From: Deltaproteobacteria bacterium
Lineage (GTDB): Bacteria > JADJOY01
DNA length: 64,000 bases
Reading direction: 5' to 3'
Assembly: GCA_016713535.1 (NCBI GenBank)
Contig: JADJOY010000016.1
Location: 124,001-188,000, forward strand
Under the pieces are notes generated by a model. That model had not been told where the DNA came from. It did not search any database and saw nothing but the letters and a program-made list of their open reading frames with translations. Each line of letters starts with the position of its first letter. Position 1 is the stretch's first letter. Positions 33,318 through 42,726 of the stretch are shown here, piece after piece. Position numbers and translations under genes: made by a program.

Positions 33318-34685
33318 TCACCAGGCCGGGATGAAGAACTGCGTGATCACCCGGACCGACGGATCGAACACGATCGAGTTGCTGCCGGCGATCGGGTACT
33401 CGTAGATCACGCCGAGCAGGAACGGCAGCCCGACCTTGAGCGTGTTCGGCGCCACCGTGATCGAGAGCCCCTGTGACGAGGACTGTCCCGTCAGCTCGAG
33501 GGCCTTCACGAGCTCGACGAACTCCGCCGACGGCGAGTCGATCTGGGTCTCGGCACCGTAGCTGTAGCCGTACTGGAGCCCGATCCCCACCCAGTCGAGG
33601 TCGACGCTCACCGAACCGAGCAGGTCCACCGTCTGGCCGGGCGTCCAGCGGAAGGTGGGGGGGATGTCCGTGAGGTCGGGGAACAGGCTGCTCTCGAAGC
33701 CGACCGCATCGAGGAGCGCCTTGAGCACCGGATTCGGCGCCGTGAAGGTGCTGGGCGTCTTGCGGTTGTAGGTGAACGAGTATTTGTAGTCGCACTCCGC
33801 CGAGAACACGAAGCGCTTGCCGAAGAACGCGGGCCGGAAATCGGCCGCCGACACGAAGAGGAGCTGGTAGGCACCGGAGCCGCGGTCGAGCTCGGGACCG
33901 AGCGCGAAGTTGATGTCGTTGTTCGGGTCCGCGATGCCGCCCGTCGGGAAGAACATGCTGAAGGTGTTGCCAAGCGACCACTCGGGGCCGTGGTACCAGT
34001 TCGTGGACACGCCGGTCTGGATGTCCTCGAACTCGAGGCCGTTGGTGTCGAAGATCTCGTTGGGCGCGGGGCGACCGAGCGCGTTGATGAGCTTGACCAG
34101 ATCCTCGTAATCCTCGAGCCCGAGGCCCGCGAGCGCGCCGCCGAAGGAGGCGGTCGGCTCGAGGGTGGTGCGGACGTCGGCGAACTGGATCTCCAGGAAC
34201 GGGTTGATCCAGTCGGTGAGGCCGACCGAGAAGTTGAAGATGTGGACGGTGCCGGATCCCTTGCCGTTCAGGTCGATGTTGACGAGCTCGTTGCCGTCGC
34301 CGTCACGGAAGCTGATCGGCGGGATCAGCGAGGTCTTCTGGCCGTCCTCGAGGAAGCGCTGGTTCGCGGCGAGGTAGCGAAACGTGTACTTGATGCCGAA
34401 GATGCCCTCGGGGAGCTGGCCGGTGTTGCCGTAGATGTCGAGCTCCTCGGCGCGGGCGATCTTCTTGTCGATGAACGCCGTGAAGCTGTCGAACCAGTCG
34501 GGCGCGGCCTTCTCGAGGATCAAGCCGGGCGGCTTGATCGACTCGAGATCCTCCGCCGAAGGAGCGTTGACCGGGAGCTGGCCCTTCTGCGCGAGCGCCA
34601 CCGGCGCGTCCGCGACCCACGCGGCGAACGCGATCAGGACGACGACGAGAGCGCGGGCCGCTCGGGAGGGTAGGATTACGCACAC
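33318..34685 (-). CDS. Predicted outer-membrane beta-barrel protein
   Basis: A 455-residue protein with a signal peptide ending near VADAPVALA. Many alternating hydrophobic/polar strands (TVHIFNFSVGLTDWINPFLEIQF, FRPAFFGKRFVFSAECDYKYSFTY, LDWVGIGLQYGYSYGAE) and a C-terminal aromatic end (TQFFIPAW) fit an outer-membrane barrel. No named family was recognised. It is followed after 22 bp by the STN-domain protein, and the two could work together at the outer membrane. No metal or enzyme motif is visible. Confidence 0.7.
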   Translation of the reverse strand: MCVILPSRAARALVVVLIAFAAWVADAPVALAQKGQLPVNAPSAEDLESIKPPGLILEKAAPDWFDSFTAFIDKKIARAEELDIYGNTGQLPEGIFGIKYTFRYLAANQRFLEDGQKTSLIPPISFRDGDGNELVNIDLNGKGSGTVHIFNFSVGLTDWINPFLEIQFADVRTTLEPTASFGGALAGLGLEDYEDLVKLINALGRPAPNEIFDTNGLEFEDIQTGVSTNWYHGPEWSLGNTFSMFFPTGGIADPNNDINFALGPELDRGSGAYQLLFVSAADFRPAFFGKRFVFSAECDYKYSFTYNRKTPSTFTAPNPVLKALLDAVGFESSLFPDLTDIPPTFRWTPGQTVDLLGSVSVDLDWVGIGLQYGYSYGAETQIDSPSAEFVELVKALELTGQSSSQGLSITVAPNTLKVGLPFLLGVIYEYPIAGSNSIVFDPSVRVITQFFIPAW

Positions 34686-34954
34686 GGTCTGGGCTCGGGT
34701 GTGGGTGACCCGGCACCGGCTCGAACGCGCGAGATCGAACGTGGCGACGGGAAGGCGCGCTATTCCTACGCGAACGCTTCGCGGCGAGTCAAGGTAAAGC
34801 AGCGCTCACTCCGCGCCGCGGCGTGCGTGGTGGTCCCCGCTTCGTTACGCGATCTTGCTCACACTTCGGCCGGAACCGCTCTGGTATGCTCGCGCGCCTC
34901 CTCGGTGGCGCGTCCGGCGCCGTGAGGCGGCGACGACGTCCGCCAGCGCGCCCC

Positions 34955-36052
34955 ATGACCACGTTCACCGCCGCCGCGCCCGCCGTCGCGCTCCCCCCGG
35001 CGCGCAAGGCGGTGTTCACGCCGCCGATCGACACCCTCGCGATCGGCGGCGTGTCGATCGCGGTCTTCCTGGTCATGCTGCTGGTGCCGGCCGCGACCGG
35101 CCAGGCGTTCTCGCTCAAGCGCTTCCTGATCCTCGAAGCGCTCCTCAACTGGCCCCACTTCACGGCGTCGTGGGTGCTGCTCTACGGATCGCGGGAGACC
35201 TACGAGCGGCATCGCTGGGCCGCGATCCACGTGCCCATCGCGCTCGTGGCGTACGGGATCTTCGCGCTCGCGATGGCGAGCCGGACGCGGCTCTTCCTCG
35301 ATCTCTCCGGGCTGGTCACCTCCTGCTACCTGGCGGTCCACTACACGGGGCAGGCGTGGGGCATGGTCGCGACCTCGACCTTCCTCGCAGGCATGCCGGT
35401 GGCGCCTCTCGAGCGGCGCCTGCTGCGCGCCAGCTTGTGGATCTTCCTCGCCTGGCAGATCGCATGGAACCTCCACTTCTTCGGCTTCTTCACCGCGCCG
35501 AGCCTGGTTCACCTCGGCCCCGACAAGAGCGTGCTCCTGGCGCTCTTCCGGTTCATGAGCGCGCTCACTCCGATCGCCATCGGGCTCGGCGTCACGGGCT
35601 TCGCCCTGCTGCGCCGCCGCGTGGGCCGGGCCCTGCCGGCGCGGGTCTACGTCCCGTGGCTCGCGATCTGCCTGTGGTACGCGGCGCTGGGGCGCTACCC
35701 GAACGCGATCTACTGGGTGCAGCTCTCCCATGCCACCCAGTACATGCTGTTCCCGATCCGGGTCGAGACCAATCGCCATCGGGCGCGCGCCTCCGATCCT
35801 GCGCGCGGCGCGTCCGCGAGGCACGGCCTGGCCCTGCACATGGCCTTCTACTTGGCCGCGATCGTCGGCTCGGGGTGGCTGATCTACGCGGGCGTCGAGT
35901 CGATCTCGCCCCATCAGGGACCGCTCGCCCACCTGCCCTTCATGGTGAGCAACATCGTCAACATCCACCACTACTTCACCGACGTAGTGGTGTGGAAGAT
36001 CCGCAACCCGGCAGTGCGCCGCGAGCTCTTCGCGCATCTCTCGCGGGCTTGA
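34955..36052 (+). CDS. Polytopic membrane protein with C-terminal His motif
   Basis: A 365-residue protein using ATG 34955 (MTTFTAAAP), which begins the credible sequence; the frame opens earlier at 34823 with Arg-rich noise. It has about seven to nine hydrophobic helices. Conserved-looking spots are LLNWPHFTASWVLLYGS, AVHYTGQAWGM, and the C-terminal NIHHYFTDVVVWKIRNP, where the His cluster followed by Asp and Trp is reminiscent of metal- or lipid-binding membrane enzymes. I cannot name the family. It is monocistronic, with a weak 6-bp hairpin (36058-36073) just downstream. Confidence 0.65.
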   Translation: MTTFTAAAPAVALPPARKAVFTPPIDTLAIGGVSIAVFLVMLLVPAATGQAFSLKRFLILEALLNWPHFTASWVLLYGSRETYERHRWAAIHVPIALVAYGIFALAMASRTRLFLDLSGLVTSCYLAVHYTGQAWGMVATSTFLAGMPVAPLERRLLRASLWIFLAWQIAWNLHFFGFFTAPSLVHLGPDKSVLLALFRFMSALTPIAIGLGVTGFALLRRRVGRALPARVYVPWLAICLWYAALGRYPNAIYWVQLSHATQYMLFPIRVETNRHRARASDPARGASARHGLALHMAFYLAAIVGSGWLIYAGVESISPHQGPLAHLPFMVSNIVNIHHYFTDVVVWKIRNPAVRRELFAHLSRA

Positions 36053-36238
36053 TGGGTCCCGCCGGGTGGCGGGCGCGATGTGCGGCGGAGGCGTTCTGGC
36101 TCCCGGCTGCGCGCGACGGTTTGAAGATTCGACCGGGGCAACTGCGCGAAGCCGACCCTCCGATCCTGCCAACCGTGCGTTCCCCATACGGCTCGCCGAG
36201 TTCGAGCTCGCGGCACGGGGCTTGAACGAGCCCTATCC

Positions 36239-37174
36239 ATGGCCCCACCGATCCGGATCTGGCCGTTGCTCCGCGAGGCGGCCTCGGAGTGGTCGGCCGA
36301 CAAGGCCGGCCGCCTCGGAGCGGCGCTCGCGTACTACGCCGTCTTCTCGCTCGGTCCGCTGCTCCTGATCGCCACCGCCGTGGCGGGGGCGGTGCTCGGG
36401 GAAAAGGCCGCGAACGACGAGCTGGCGGCGAGCATGCGCCGCTACGTCGGCGAGGCCGGTGCGACGGCGATCGGCGGACTTCTCAAGGGCGCCCACCGGC
36501 CAGGCGAGGGTCTCATCGCGACCTGGATCGGCATCGGCTCGCTGCTCTTCGCGGCCACCGGGGTGGTGATCCAGCTCAAGGACGCGCTCAACACCGTGTG
36601 GGATGTCGATCCCAAGGAGCTACCCACCGGGGCCGGCGCGTTCGTGCGCAAGTACATCGCCTCGGTCGCGATGATCCTCGGGGTCGGCTTCCTGTTGCTG
36701 GTGTCGTTCATCCTCACCACCGTGGTGAGCGGAGTCGTGAAGTACGCGAGCGGGTGGCTACCGCTGCCGGGCATCGTCCTGCAGGCGATCGACGTTTCGC
36801 TCTCGCTGGTGGTGGTGTTCGCGGTGTTCGCCGCGACCTTCAAGCTCTTGCCCGACACCGAGGTGCCGTGGAGCGACGTGTGGGCAGGAGCGGCGCTCAC
36901 CGCCATCCTGTTCCAGGTCGGCAAGGTGGCGATCGCGACCTACATCGGCCGTCAGGCGTTCGACTCCACCTACGGCGCGGCCGGCTCGTTCCTGGCGCTG
37001 CTGCTGTGGATGTATTACTCGGCGCAGATCCTGTTCTTCGGCGCCGAGCTCACGCAGGTCTACGCCCGCCACCACGGCTCTCGATGGGCGCACCGCGGCG
37101 ACGCGGAGCACCCGGTGGCCGTCACTCCCGGACGTCCCGCTCCAGGACCACCAGGAACGCCTCGCGGTGCTTGA
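36239..37174 (+). CDS. YihY/BrkB family inner-membrane protein
   Basis: A 311-residue protein with six hydrophobic helices. Family marks are the N-terminal DKAGRLGAALAYYAVFSLGPLL, GVVIQLKDALNTVWDVDP, and the C-terminal STYGAAGSFLALLLWMYYSAQILFFGAELTQVYAR. YihY/BrkB proteins are widespread transporter-like proteins of uncertain substrate, once misannotated as ribonuclease BN. Its last 53 bases overlap the oppositely oriented DUF4177 gene. Confidence 0.93.
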   Translation: MAPPIRIWPLLREAASEWSADKAGRLGAALAYYAVFSLGPLLLIATAVAGAVLGEKAANDELAASMRRYVGEAGATAIGGLLKGAHRPGEGLIATWIGIGSLLFAATGVVIQLKDALNTVWDVDPKELPTGAGAFVRKYIASVAMILGVGFLLLVSFILTTVVSGVVKYASGWLPLPGIVLQAIDVSLSLVVVFAVFAATFKLLPDTEVPWSDVWAGAALTAILFQVGKVAIATYIGRQAFDSTYGAAGSFLALLLWMYYSAQILFFGAELTQVYARHHGSRWAHRGDAEHPVAVTPGRPAPGPPGTPRGA

Positions 37175-37340
37175 CCAGCATCGCGCGCCGGACCTCGCGC
37201 TCGATCGTGATCACGCGCCAGCCGTCGCCCGCGTGCTCGTTCAGGAACTCGGTGAAGTTCTTCGGGTCGGTCTTGGCCTCCCCGAACATCAGCGAGGAGA
37301 TGAGCCCCTCGCGGTAGATCACGACCTTGTACTCCTTCAT
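37122..37340 (-). CDS. DUF4177 domain protein
   Basis: A 72-residue protein. ATG 37340 is chosen because GGAGGAGG lies about ten bases upstream; an ATG nine bases earlier is too close to it. The sequence KEYKVVIY...FTEFLNEHAGDGWRVITIEREV has the DUF4177 pattern, with the hallmark N-x3-G-x-G-W segment. Its function is unknown. Its 3' end overlaps the end of the BrkB-family gene on the other strand. The upstream phosphatase gene runs the same way 22 bp away. Confidence 0.85.
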   Translation of the reverse strand: MKEYKVVIYREGLISSLMFGEAKTDPKNFTEFLNEHAGDGWRVITIEREVRRAMLVKHREAFLVVLERDVRE

Positions 37341-37362
37341 CGCGCGCATCCCTCCTCCAGCC

Positions 37363-38070
37363 TCAGCGGGCCGTCCGGGTCCAGCCAGGGCCGGGTCCGA
37401 GCCACGTCTGCCGCTCGGGCGGCAGGTGGCCCACGTCGTTGAACGAGATCAGCGAGGTCGTCCCGTCTGGCCGCACCGCGATCACCGTGAGTGCGGCGTT
37501 CGCCACATCGAGCGAGCGCCAGCCCGTGGTGCTCACGCCCAGCGCCTTGCGCACCATCCACCGGATGACGTTGCCGTGGCAGACCAGCACGTCTCGCTCG
37601 TCGTTCGCGGGAGCGGGCCGGAAGTAGGACGCGTAGGCCGCCGCCAGGTTCGACTCGCACGCGGCCTGATCGGAGGGCTCGGGGCCGGCGCCCGGCCGGG
37701 GATCGCTCTCCCGCGGCACGCACTCGTGGATCCGTGCGTCACGGGTGGGAGTGAGACCGAGCGCTCGGCCGATCACGTCGGCGGTCTCACGGGCGCGGGT
37801 GAAGTCGCTGCTCACCAGTGCGTGGATCGGGCCACCGAGCGCCGCGAGCCGCTTGCCGAGCAGGTCGGCCTGGAGCTTGCCGAGCTCGTTGAGGCCGTTG
37901 GCCTTGGTGTCGTCGGCGTTCGCGTCGCGGGTGTAGTCCCCGTGCCGGATCAGGTAGACGAAGCGAACTCCGTCGCCGGCGGCGCTCGCCTTCCCCGCGA
38001 CGAGCGCGAGCAGCGCGGCCCCGGCCAACCAGGCTCGGCCGGTGCACGGCCGCCGCTCAGCGCCGCGCAC
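37363..38070 (-). CDS. Exported histidine-phosphatase-superfamily protein
   Basis: A 235-residue protein from GTG 38070, supported by GGAGG five bases upstream. A signal-peptide-like stretch (AWLAGAALLALVAGKASA) is followed by the RHG motif (FVYLIRHGDYTRD) with the catalytic His, then SSDFTRARETADVI and VLVCHGNVIRWMVRKALG with the second catalytic His. It should be a periplasmic phosphomonoesterase; the substrate is unknown. It overlaps the end of the protease gene by 14 bases and precedes the DUF4177 gene by 22 bp, so these are likely one transcript. Confidence 0.88.
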   Translation of the reverse strand: MRGAERRPCTGRAWLAGAALLALVAGKASAAGDGVRFVYLIRHGDYTRDANADDTKANGLNELGKLQADLLGKRLAALGGPIHALVSSDFTRARETADVIGRALGLTPTRDARIHECVPRESDPRPGAGPEPSDQAACESNLAAAYASYFRPAPANDERDVLVCHGNVIRWMVRKALGVSTTGWRSLDVANAALTVIAVRPDGTTSLISFNDVGHLPPERQTWLGPGPGWTRTAR

Positions 38071-40633
38071 CGCGCCTCCGCTCACGCGCCCACGAGCACA
38101 GCGCGAGCATCGCCGCGGCGAGCCCGGCCGTGGCACCCGCGCCCGGGCCACCAGCGGAGGCCACGTTGCACCCGCCGCCGCTCGACTTGTTCTTGCCGGT
38201 GACCGTCACGACCCGCGTCGCGGGCGTGGGATCCGGGATCCCGCGGCGGTCCTTGCACGCGAACGAGATCGTGAACGTGCCGGCCTTGGGGAACACCACG
38301 CTGCCGGGCGCGAGCACGTTCGAGTTCGCGATCCCCGATCCGGCGCCGAAGCTCCACGTCGGAGTGAGCGGGCCCTCGCTCTCCGAGTCCACGCACGTCC
38401 CCGCGAAGCTTACGCTGCCGCCCTTGGCGATCGTCACGTCAGCGGCCGGCGCGTCGATCGTGCTGTCGGGCGCGGCGTCCACGGTGATCACCCGCGTCGC
38501 GGGGGTCGGGTCGGCGGCACCACCTCCGTCGGCGCACGTGTAGGTCACGGTGAACGTTCCCGGCGTCGAGAACGTCTTCGCGCCGGCATCCTCCGCCGAG
38601 GAGTCGGGGACGCCCGACCCTTCGCCGAAGCTCCAGCGGTGGGTCAGCCCGCCGCTGTCGTCCGGGTCGGTGCACGAGGCCGCGAAGCTCACCGGCTCAC
38701 CCGCGACGATCGTGAGGTCGGCGACCGGCTGGTCGATGGTGCCGTCGGGCGGCACGCCCACGATGATGGTGCGCGTCGCCGGCGTCGGATCGGCGGTGCC
38801 GAACGCATCGCTGCAGGTGAGCTTCACCTCGAACGTCCCGGTGACCTGGAAGAACTTCTCGCCCGGGTCGAGCGCGGTGCTGGGCGCGACACCAGATCCG
38901 GCGCCGAAGTCCCAGTGCGCCGCGAGCCCGCTCGCACCGTCGGGATCGCTGCAGCTTCCGGCGAACACCGCGGAGGCGCCGGGCACGATCACGGTGGTCG
39001 CCGCGGGCGCGACGATCGTCCCGTCGGGCGGGTTGTCGAGGAACTGCGCCGCGGCGAGGGCGTCCACCCGGCCGCTGCCGAAGACCGGGTCGAAGCCGGT
39101 CGCGCCGACGTCGATGGCGGACTGGCTCATCGCCTGATCGAGCTGAGCCTCCGAACGTCCCGGGAACGCCTGCGCGAGCAGCGCCGCGATGCCGGCCACG
39201 TGAGGCGCGGCCGCGGACGTCCCGTGGAACGGCGATTGGAATCCTCCCGCGCCCGAGACGGTCACGCCGTCGATTGCCGCGAGCTCGGGCTTCTCGCGGA
39301 CCTCGCCCGCCGGAAAGTAGATCGTGCACGGCCCCTGCGAATCGAACGCTTCGGCGGTGTCGTGACCGGGGTCGGCGGCGTCGATGGCGACCACCGACAC
39401 CACGCCCTGCACGCACGGATGACCGTAGATGCTGTCCGCGGCGGTCGCGAGGGTGCGCGGCTTGGCGCGATCGAAGAACATCTCGATCGGACGCGCGAGT
39501 CCCGCCGCCTTGCCGACGAGCAGGAACGGGGTGCAGTTGGCCGGCCCTTCGCACGGCAGGTCGAGCACGGCGAGCGGCACGGTCTCGCCGAGCAGCCGGT
39601 CGGAGCAGGTCCCGAGCGACGAGCCCGTCGGGTCGGTGAAGCACACGCCGTAGACGTCGGTGGCCGCGCCGTACGGGTTCGCCCACTCGAGGAACGCGGT
39701 GCCGCCGCCGGGCGGAACGTCGACCAGCATCGCCACCTGACCGTCCCCGAAGTCGTGGGCGTGGAACGGATTGCCGCTGTCCTGGTAGTCACCCTGGTAG
39801 TGCTTCTGCGCGTCGTTGCCGGCGGCGGTCACCCACAACACGCCCGAGCCGACGATCTGACGCACCGTCTGCGCGACGACGCCGTCCTCGAAGTACGGCT
39901 CGGCGGGGAAGCCGAGATCGTCGACGATCACGTCCGCGCCGAACTCGGTGACCAGCTTGTTCGCGCAGTCGACGAAGTCGACGGTGGTGACGCCGTTGTC
40001 CTGACCGCCGCCGCAGAAGCCGATCGCGGCGCCGGGGGCCACGTCGTGGACGATCTCGATCGTGGCGGTGCCCTCGTCGCCGCTACCCGACTGGCCATCG
40101 ATGATCGTCACCTGCGGGCTGTCGCCGGTCGCCTGCGAGAGGCCGAGGCTGTCGATGCCGTCGGAGACGACGCCCACCTTCACGCCAGTGCCGTCGAAGC
40201 CGAGCTCGCGTAGCGCGTCCGAGCGCAGGATCGGGTCGCCCTCGGTTTGCGCGCTGCCGGCGCGGGCCACGCCGTAGACCGCCGGGGTGATGCGGGTGAC
40301 CGAGGGCAGCGCCGCGACCGTGTCGAGGCGATCGGCGGGAATCCATGCCTGCACCACGCCGAGGCGTGCGCTCACCCGCTCGATCCGCGCGCCCGCCGCC
40401 TCGAGGGCGACGCGATCGAGGCCGCGGGTGGCATCGAGATGCAGGTACACGTGGCGCTGACCGTCGGCGCGCGCGCGCACCAGCCTCGCGGACGGCACCG
40501 CCGTGCGCAGCACCGGGCTCACCTTGTCGTGGGCCGTCGCGCCGTCGCCTGCGGCGCGACCCGTGCCGCCGATCGAGAGCAAGACGAGCATCGAGAGCGT
40601 GGCGCCACGCGCCACTCGTCGCGGGAGTCGCAT
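38057..40633 (-). CDS. Subtilase/sedolisin-like protease with three PKD-like repeats and sorting tail
   Basis: An 858-residue exported protein; ATG 40633 has AGAGGA five bases upstream and starts a signal peptide. The peptidase domain (about 150-530) keeps Asp158 (VVSDGID) and Ser473 (GTSAAAPHVAGIAALL), but where subtilases have HGTH it reads DEGTA, putting Glu187 at the usual His site as in sedolisin (S53) type triads. Three repeats of about 90 residues (537-815), each opening DGTI or DSTI and closing DPTPATR plus a hydrophobic triplet, look like PKD domains. The end has GGGCNVAS, a hydrophobic helix and an Arg cluster, like MYXO-CTERM or related sorting signals. It is likely surface-anchored by processing at the Cys. 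Confidence 0.87.
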   Translation of the reverse strand: MRLPRRVARGATLSMLVLLSIGGTGRAAGDGATAHDKVSPVLRTAVPSARLVRARADGQRHVYLHLDATRGLDRVALEAAGARIERVSARLGVVQAWIPADRLDTVAALPSVTRITPAVYGVARAGSAQTEGDPILRSDALRELGFDGTGVKVGVVSDGIDSLGLSQATGDSPQVTIIDGQSGSGDEGTATIEIVHDVAPGAAIGFCGGGQDNGVTTVDFVDCANKLVTEFGADVIVDDLGFPAEPYFEDGVVAQTVRQIVGSGVLWVTAAGNDAQKHYQGDYQDSGNPFHAHDFGDGQVAMLVDVPPGGGTAFLEWANPYGAATDVYGVCFTDPTGSSLGTCSDRLLGETVPLAVLDLPCEGPANCTPFLLVGKAAGLARPIEMFFDRAKPRTLATAADSIYGHPCVQGVVSVVAIDAADPGHDTAEAFDSQGPCTIYFPAGEVREKPELAAIDGVTVSGAGGFQSPFHGTSAAAPHVAGIAALLAQAFPGRSEAQLDQAMSQSAIDVGATGFDPVFGSGRVDALAAAQFLDNPPDGTIVAPAATTVIVPGASAVFAGSCSDPDGASGLAAHWDFGAGSGVAPSTALDPGEKFFQVTGTFEVKLTCSDAFGTADPTPATRTIIVGVPPDGTIDQPVADLTIVAGEPVSFAASCTDPDDSGGLTHRWSFGEGSGVPDSSAEDAGAKTFSTPGTFTVTYTCADGGGAADPTPATRVITVDAAPDSTIDAPAADVTIAKGGSVSFAGTCVDSESEGPLTPTWSFGAGSGIANSNVLAPGSVVFPKAGTFTISFACKDRRGIPDPTPATRVVTVTGKNKSSGGGCNVASAGGPGAGATAGLAAAMLALCSWARERRRGARR

Positions 40634-40732
40634 TTCTGTCCTCTTCCGAGCGAGATGCGTGACGGGCGGGAGGGGTGTCACGCGGGCAGGAACGGCGGCC
40701 AACTTGGCACACCGTGGATCGAACGGCTTGCG

Positions 40733-42178
40733 TCAGGTGGCGGTCTCGGCCTCGCCCTCGCCGAGCGGATGGCGCGTGCCGTCCGGCATCACGAGCACGA
40801 AGCCGTGAGCCTCGTCCTCCACGACGCGCTCCACGAGCTGGTAGTACGCGGCGCGCGCGAAACGGGCCATCAGCCCGCCCCGGACACGCGCATAGACCAC
40901 GTTCTCGCCCCCGATCCGCAACGTGGACGGATCGAGCGGTTCGACGAGCCCACCGGCGAGGCGTAGCTCCAGCGCGTCGCCGACCTGCTCCACGCGCACG
41001 ACCACGTGGGGCGCGTCCTCCACCTCCACGGCGCGCTGCTCGGCGCCGCTCACCACCACGTAGCCCTCGCCGTCGGAGGCGCGCGTCAGCCCGCGGGTCA
41101 GCACCTCGATGGTGCCCAGATGGGTGATCTCCTCGCCGCCCTCGGACCAGCGCCCGTCACGATCGAGCCGCAGCATCGGCACACGCGTGGCGCGCGCCTC
41201 GGAGCTCGTGACCCGGTAGCGGGTCAGCCCATCGTCGCCGAGGAAGCTCTCGACGTCGCCGTCGCGCTCGAGGACGTCGAGATTGCCGACGACCTCCGAG
41301 AACACGAGGAACGTGTAGACGTCGAGCTGACCACGATAGAGCCGCCGCGCCACCTCGTGGACCGTCGCGGGTCCCTTCTCGAGGTGGTGGCGAATACGAC
41401 GCTGGATGCGCGCGTGGTGCTTGCGGATGCGCTCGATCCAGACCCGGTGCGATAGCTCGAAACTGCCATGCCCTGGTAGGACGCGCTCGACGTCCAGGCG
41501 CGCGACGTGCTCGAGGCTCTGGAGGAAGAGGATCAGCGAGCGCGGGCGGATGCCCCGATCCCAGTCCTTCAAGAAGAGAAACGGCACGGTGGTGCCATCG
41601 TCGAGGAGATGGTCGCCGCCGAGCAGCTCACGGCTCTCCGCGTCGTAGAGCACGATGTGCCCGGGGTAGTGACCCGCGACCTCGAAGATCGTGAGAGCGT
41701 GGTCCTCGGTGAGCGGCAGCTCCGCGCCGTGCTCGACCGCTTGGTCGACCGTGACGCCTTGCTGAAGGTCGACGGCATTGGCGAGGAACTCCCCCACCCG
41801 CTCGGCGACATCGCGCGGGGCGCCATTCTGGAAGAAGAAGTCCACGTTCGCGGCGACCACCGGCGGCGTGCTCCACGGGTAGCTCGCGACGAGGGGCGCG
41901 GTGCGGGCGTGCGCCCACACCTCGGCGCCCGACTCACCGCGGATGCGCGCAGCCTGGCCGTAGTGGTCGACGTGGCCGTGGGTGAGGACGACGCGCTCGA
42001 GATCGGTGATCGCGAGACCGTGCTCGGCGAGCCCCGCGAGCAGCGCCTGCCACGAGGCGTCGCTGGCGACACCGGCGTCGACCAGCGTGGGGCGCTCACC
42101 CAGGATCAGGTAGGTGTGGATCGCGCCGACCGGAAACGGCGTCGGCAGCGAGATGCGGTGGATGGGTACGCGCGACAT
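40733..42178 (-). CDS. Metallo-beta-lactamase hydrolase fused to winged helix and DUF1285
   Basis: A 481-residue protein from ATG 42178; the frame is open further upstream through the neighbouring gene. Residues 1-245 form a metallo-hydrolase with VLTHGHVDHYGQA, GHYPGHIVLYD, GGDHLL and a late PGHGS, all metal ligands present. Residues about 255-330 match the winged-helix extension of LACTB2/glyoxalase-like members (RIRHHLEKGPATVHEVARRLY). Residues about 350-480 resemble DUF1285 (LRLDRDGRWSEGGEEITH, AVEVEDAPHVVV, RGGLMARFARAAYYQLVE), normally a separate protein. Role is unknown; the first two domains suggest thioester or lactone hydrolysis. A truncated relative is at 10132. Confidence 0.87.
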   Translation of the reverse strand: MSRVPIHRISLPTPFPVGAIHTYLILGERPTLVDAGVASDASWQALLAGLAEHGLAITDLERVVLTHGHVDHYGQAARIRGESGAEVWAHARTAPLVASYPWSTPPVVAANVDFFFQNGAPRDVAERVGEFLANAVDLQQGVTVDQAVEHGAELPLTEDHALTIFEVAGHYPGHIVLYDAESRELLGGDHLLDDGTTVPFLFLKDWDRGIRPRSLILFLQSLEHVARLDVERVLPGHGSFELSHRVWIERIRKHHARIQRRIRHHLEKGPATVHEVARRLYRGQLDVYTFLVFSEVVGNLDVLERDGDVESFLGDDGLTRYRVTSSEARATRVPMLRLDRDGRWSEGGEEITHLGTIEVLTRGLTRASDGEGYVVVSGAEQRAVEVEDAPHVVVRVEQVGDALELRLAGGLVEPLDPSTLRIGGENVVYARVRGGLMARFARAAYYQLVERVVEDEAHGFVLVMPDGTRHPLGEGEAETAT

Positions 42179-42245
42179 CGTCGGGCCAACCAATCCCAAG
42201 CGCGAGAGCGGCGCAAGGCACAGCGGCCCTCGGCCCGCGCGCGCC

Positions 42246-42713
42246 TCACGGGAAGCCCACGACCGCGGTGCCGTCCAGTGTGTGCTTGCCGTCCTGATTC
42301 TCCGTCCACACCGCCAGCTCGACTCGACGTTCACCTTCCGCCTCGAACTTGCGTGCCACCGTGGCACGAGCGCGAACCGTGTCACCGGGCCAGGTGATCG
42401 CGACGAAGCGCACACCGAGCTCGCGGAGCTGACGGGGGTCCACCCAGCTCGTGAGGAGCTCGCCGAGAAAGGCCATGGAGAGCATCCCGTGAGCGAACAC
42501 CGACGGATAGCCCGCACTCTTGGCGAAGGGCTCGTCGACGTGGATCGGGTTGAAGTCACCGGACGCACCGGCGTACTTGACGAGCTGGACCCGCTCGAGC
42601 GGGCCCTTGGTCAACGGCGGCAGCTCGTCGCCGACGGCGAGCGTCTCGAAGCACGGCGAGGGGGGCGTACCGACGGCGGGGAGTTCGTCGTGGCGCGTTT
42701 CGTCGCTGGTCAT
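42246..42713 (-). CDS. MaoC-like hot-dog hydratase
   Basis: A 155-residue single hot-dog protein from ATG 42713. The active-site signature SGDFNPIHVDEPFAKSAGYPSVFAHGMLSMAFLG is shown in pieces: SGDFNPIHVD with the Asp and His of R-specific enoyl-CoA hydratases, and FAHGMLSMAFLG. It should hydrate a 2-enoyl-CoA. In a cell with crotonyl-CoA carboxylase/reductase it could work in polyhydroxyalkanoate or ethylmalonyl-CoA metabolism, but two-subunit MaoC partners also exist. It lies between a metallo-hydrolase gene and repeat element copy B. Confidence 0.9.
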   Translation of the reverse strand: MTSDETRHDELPAVGTPPSPCFETLAVGDELPPLTKGPLERVQLVKYAGASGDFNPIHVDEPFAKSAGYPSVFAHGMLSMAFLGELLTSWVDPRQLRELGVRFVAITWPGDTVRARATVARKFEAEGERRVELAVWTENQDGKHTLDGTAVVGFP

Positions 42714-42726
42714 GGCGGCCCCGGTG

